Shown here one piece after another: positions 60,953 to 64,000 of a DNA stretch of 64,000 bases. A program made the translations under genes and the position numbers. Below the pieces are notes generated by a model. That model was not told the origin of the DNA. It searched no databases and saw only the letters and a list, made by a program, of their open reading frames with translations. Origin of the DNA: Phoronis australis (Eukaryota > Phoronida > Phoronidae). How positions within the stretch are numbered: position 1 is the stretch's first letter; the number at the start of each line of letters is the position of its first letter. Location: positions 991,805 through 1,055,804 of the forward strand of contig NMRA01000040.1 in assembly GCA_002633005.1 (NCBI GenBank). The letters are read 5' to 3'.

Positions 60953-62093
60953 ATTTTTTTCTTTTAGGTGGTTTATTTTGCCAAACGAAATTTTTTATCA
61001 TAGTATTTATCTTAGCTCTACATTCTCTATCAATTCCTAAATTGCTCATCACATAAATTATTTTAGACAGCGCAAATGTTTTAATTACATTGATCCTTCC
61101 TAACAATGAAATATTGCAACTTTTCCAGATGTCAAGAGACTTTTTAAAGGACTTAATTTTGAGTTCAAGATTTAAAAAATCATTTTCTTTTTTGTTATGA
61201 CTAAAAAATATTCCCAGACTCTTGATTGGTTTGCCAGTCCACTTGAAGCCATAAAGTTTTTCAGAATACTCTTTTTCTCGATCTAAATATAACCCTTCGT
61301 ATTTCTTAATATTTAGCTGGAGACCAGAGAGTATACTAAAATGTTCTAAAAATTTGAGACAATTCATGCCAGAATTTTTGTCATAAAGAAATAAGGTAGT
61401 GTCATCTGCATACTGGAGAATTTTAACTTCAGTTTTCTCAACACTTATGCCTTTAATTAAATTACACTCTGTGACTCGTATATAATTGGTCATAACTTCA
61501 ACAGCTAGGCAAAATAATGGACCCGACAATGAATCACCCTGTCTTACACCCCTTTCTAAACGAAAATAATCTGTTGTAAATCCATTATTGACAACACAAG
61601 CTATTGCTTTGGTATAGATTATTCCTACCCATCGTGTAAAACACTGTCCAAAATTAAAAGCCTTCAAAGCTTGAAGAATAAAGTCTTGTTTTATTGTATC
61701 ATACGCCTTGCAAAAGTCCAAAAATAAAATGTGTCCTTGACCATTAGTAATGCTTGTATAAGAAATTATATCCTGAATGATACGAATATTGTATCCTACA
61801 TAACGTCCTTTAACAGCTGTTTGACCTGGTTGAACCAGTTTTCCCATGATATTATTTATACGGGCTGTAAGAACTTTTGTAAGTGTTTTATAATCAGTAT
61901 TCAATAGAGATATTGGACGCCGATTATCCAAGGACTGGAGCTCGAAACCATCTTTTGACTTGGGTAGGAGCGTTATTGCTCCTTGCCTCTGTGACGTAGA
62001 TAAGTCCCCCACTGAAAAACTATATTCAAAAGCTTCAATCAATTTCTCTTCCTCAGCATTTTCTAATTTCTTTTTTCTTTTCGAGTATCTCAT
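60939..62093 (-). pseudogene. Tx1/L1-like LINE reverse transcriptase, 384-codon open frame
   Basis: Motifs in order: ITLLPKSKDGFELQSLDNRR, PISLLNTDYKTLTKVL, GHILFLDFCKAYDTI (catalytic Asp), GVRQGDSLSGPLFCLAVEV, LQYADDTTLFLYDKNS (intact YADD), GLQLNIKKYEGLYL and IKSLGIFFSHNKKEND. The frame is lost after QNKPPKRKK at a T7 run near 60952-60960, and the protein goes on in another frame (NHENGGLSVPDINIM). Confidence 0.9.
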
Positions 62094-62173
62094 AGTATAT
62101 TCCCGTATATTCCCTTATTTTCATTTTAACCATTTACCATTTGGTATGTTTATTACTTAGATAAACATACTCT

Positions 62174-63045
62174 TCAACACAGGTATTTTACATATTCTTC
62201 ATCTTGGAAAAGACTATTATTAATTTTCCAGAATCCAGGCCCTCTCGGTATAGAATCTTTAAGTGAGCAATGAAGTTTGACTACCGAGTGATCCGAAAAA
62301 TTACAATCAATCTTAGTGAAACAATGGAGATGATCTTTGCAGTTCTTTGAAACCAACCAGTAGTCAATTCTGCTTAGTAATCTGTAGGAATTATTATGCC
62401 ATGTATATTGTTTTTTGCCTGGATTCTGAAATCTCCAAACGTCAAATAGATGGAAAGACTCTGTAAAACCTTTAAGCTTGTCAATGACTGTTTGTTTATC
62501 TCTAGTATCTCTTATTCCTTGTTTATCAATTTTTCCTAATGGGCAGTTAAAATCACCAGCACAAAAAATATTATCGTTATTTACATATCTTTGGAAAGTA
62601 TTATAATCTTGTCCAAAAACATTAATTGAGATCTATTTTCATTTGGAAAATAAACGTCTATGAAAATATAATTATGATCATCCACATCTGCGTCAATGCA
62701 CAAATAACGACCATCAGGATCTTCGATACATTTTTTAACTGTAACATTTAAGTTGTTGTTAAACATGATGGCAACACCCCTGCTGTGCTCTGACCCATGA
62801 GCAGCATAGATTCTACTTCCCAACTCATGTCCCCATTTATTAATGTTAGTTATTGTACTGTATGTTTCTTGTAAAAAGGCAATATCAACCCTCTCCTTCC
62901 TCAAAAAAGAAAACAAATGCTGTCTTTTCAATTCATGATTTAAACCCCTGCAATTTAAAGATATTAAGTTTAAGCTAACCATTGTCATCAATTGGGAAAC
63001 CACAAAACCTATAACTAGATAAACCTCTACAAAACCTTTCAACAA
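62174..63045 (-). pseudogene. Tx1/L1-like LINE endonuclease
   Basis: The main frame 62581-63045 begins near MVSLNLISLNCRGLNHELK, with DIAFLQETYS (catalytic Glu), GSEHSRGVAIMFNNN and FIDVYFPNENR. After a break near 62580 the C-terminal part continues in 62174-62400 with RIDYWLVSKNCKDH, NFSDHSVVKLHC (catalytic SDH kept) and GPGFWKINNSLFQD. Frames are broken, so it is inactive as read. Confidence 0.85.
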
Positions 63046-63217
63046 AAAATAAATGAACCGTGATCACGAGAATATAGAAACCACACACCTACGAAACAAC
63101 AAAAATATACATAACTGCAAGAATTCAAGTCCATCTCCTTCGGTTCGTCTTCGCCATCTGGCTAGCCTTTTAAAGTCACAAGTTAAATATCTTCCGTACC
63201 CTTGATCACCTTTAATT

Positions 63218-64000
63218 AATTGACCTATCGCCAGGATTATGACAGAAGGCTTAATTGACCAATCAGAATGCAGCATTCTTGACACACCTTCGTCTGCGTT
63301 CTAAGCCGCCATTTTACCCGACAAACCACGCGTAGTCGAGTAAAACTTACTTTAGTCTATAGCTCAAGAAATTGCGCGCGAAGAATAGTGAAACGGTGTT
63401 GATATGGCGTGTGTAATCCCAACAGCCGTTATGCTGCTCCAGAATAATATTCCGTCATTTTTTGGCATGTCCTAAGCCGAAAAGTGATGTCGAAAGACAT
63501 AAACTACTGTGGATTAAACTTGGCTGTACGGCCACACGAGCTGAACGTAGCAATGTTGTTTGATTACTCAGAGGCTATAATAAACACAAATATATTAGTT
63601 CCAAGATACGCACTTTTTCAGCTTGGTGCAGGGCTATTTCAGATTTTCACTGCAGAGTTTCCTACGTCTGGCCGCCTTCGACTCGTCACCTGCTGGATCT
63701 CAGCACTATAGCGATGGCATTTTTATTTTATTTATTTTTTCATTTATTTCGGCTTAATGGACATCATTTTGTTCCATATCAGAGGTAAATTTTTGTTATT
63801 CACAAACCTGTAAGCTGGTGTTCAACTGAACTTCTCTCCTGGCCAAAATTCAGAGATTCGATCGGTACAGAGAGAGGCACTGGTTTGCTGAACTCAAAGC
63901 CTTGTTCGAGCTGTTGTCACAAAAAAATAAACAATTGAATTACTTTTTAATGTGGACCTCTAGTATACACAATGTCTGTAGAGTTAGAGAGAGCTCATTT
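63218..64000 (+). repeat. Direct copy of the sequence at 55523-56330
   Basis: Starts AATTGACCTATCGCCAGGAT and shares GACCAATCAGAA, GCCATTTTACCCGACAAACC, AGTCGAGTAAAACTTACTTT, CAGCCGTTATGCTGCTCCAG and GAGTTAGAGAGAGCTCATTT with the first copy, in the same order and orientation. It runs off the window end, so the full length is unknown. Confidence 0.85.

Larger units (their letters stand above)
57989..63060 (-). mobile_element. Tx1/L1-like LINE, split by another LINE
   Basis: Minus-strand element running from the endonuclease start (63045) to a T8 run at about 57989-57998 (its poly-A). Removing the inserted 58423-60146 leaves about 3.3 kb. It holds EN, RT with an intact YADD box, and the C-terminal CxxC...HxxxxC region. 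No ORF1 is found upstream, so it is 5'-truncated just before ORF2. The left border is approximate. Confidence 0.85.

Overview
This is animal genomic DNA: AT-rich, with split genes, GT-AG introns, many degenerate transposons, microsatellites, and assembly gaps (271 N at 3640-3910, single N at 3321 and 36391). The repeat content (Tx1/L1-like and jockey/CR1-like LINEs, a tRNA-derived SINE, hAT-like, Harbinger-like and TTAA-type DNA transposons, long marine-invertebrate-style repeats) suggests an invertebrate, perhaps a deuterostome such as a lancelet, hemichordate or echinoderm. The sequence alone does not settle the species.

The only clear host gene is the 5' part of an unconventional myosin of class VII (MYO7A-like) on the + strand. 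Nine coding exons between 22799 and 57825 join in one open frame of 358 codons. They cover the start Met, the SH3-like N-terminal subdomain, the P-loop GESGAGKT and switch [11 protein letters not shown]. The rest of the motor and the tail lie beyond the window. The first coding exon holds only 18 coding bases, and the first intron is about 16.4 kb.

Layout. 1-22770: no host coding gene; hAT-like MITEs, an ACCTGGGCCC-ended MITE, two arrays of hairpin-forming repeats (5.5 and 6.9 kb), a MITE at 10.1 kb, a block of repeat family B with 190-bp tandem units (13.3-17.2 kb), a copy of repeat family A (18.5-19.8 kb) and a long hairpin (20.7 kb). 22771-39200: start exon and giant intron 1, holding nested A and B repeats, a Harbinger-like element, a second copy of the 10.1-kb MITE, and a 1693-bp transposon with TTAA target duplications and 147-bp inverted repeats. 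39201-57825: remaining exons, with introns holding a TIR element, a SINE with target duplications, a 49-bp minisatellite of 11 units and two LINEs. 57826-64000: a Tx1/L1-like LINE on the minus strand, itself split by a second LINE on the + strand.

The most interesting object is the TTAA transposon at 34002-35694. It carries two convergent genes: a + strand acidic protein with a P2X7-ballast-like cysteine motif and a - strand THAP-domain protein. Both stop on one shared CTAG palindrome, and no catalytic transposase core is present. Also notable are the ~144-bp periodicity of family A, three evenly spaced YY1-like AAGATGGCGG motifs in family B, and the in-frame nested LINE insertion.
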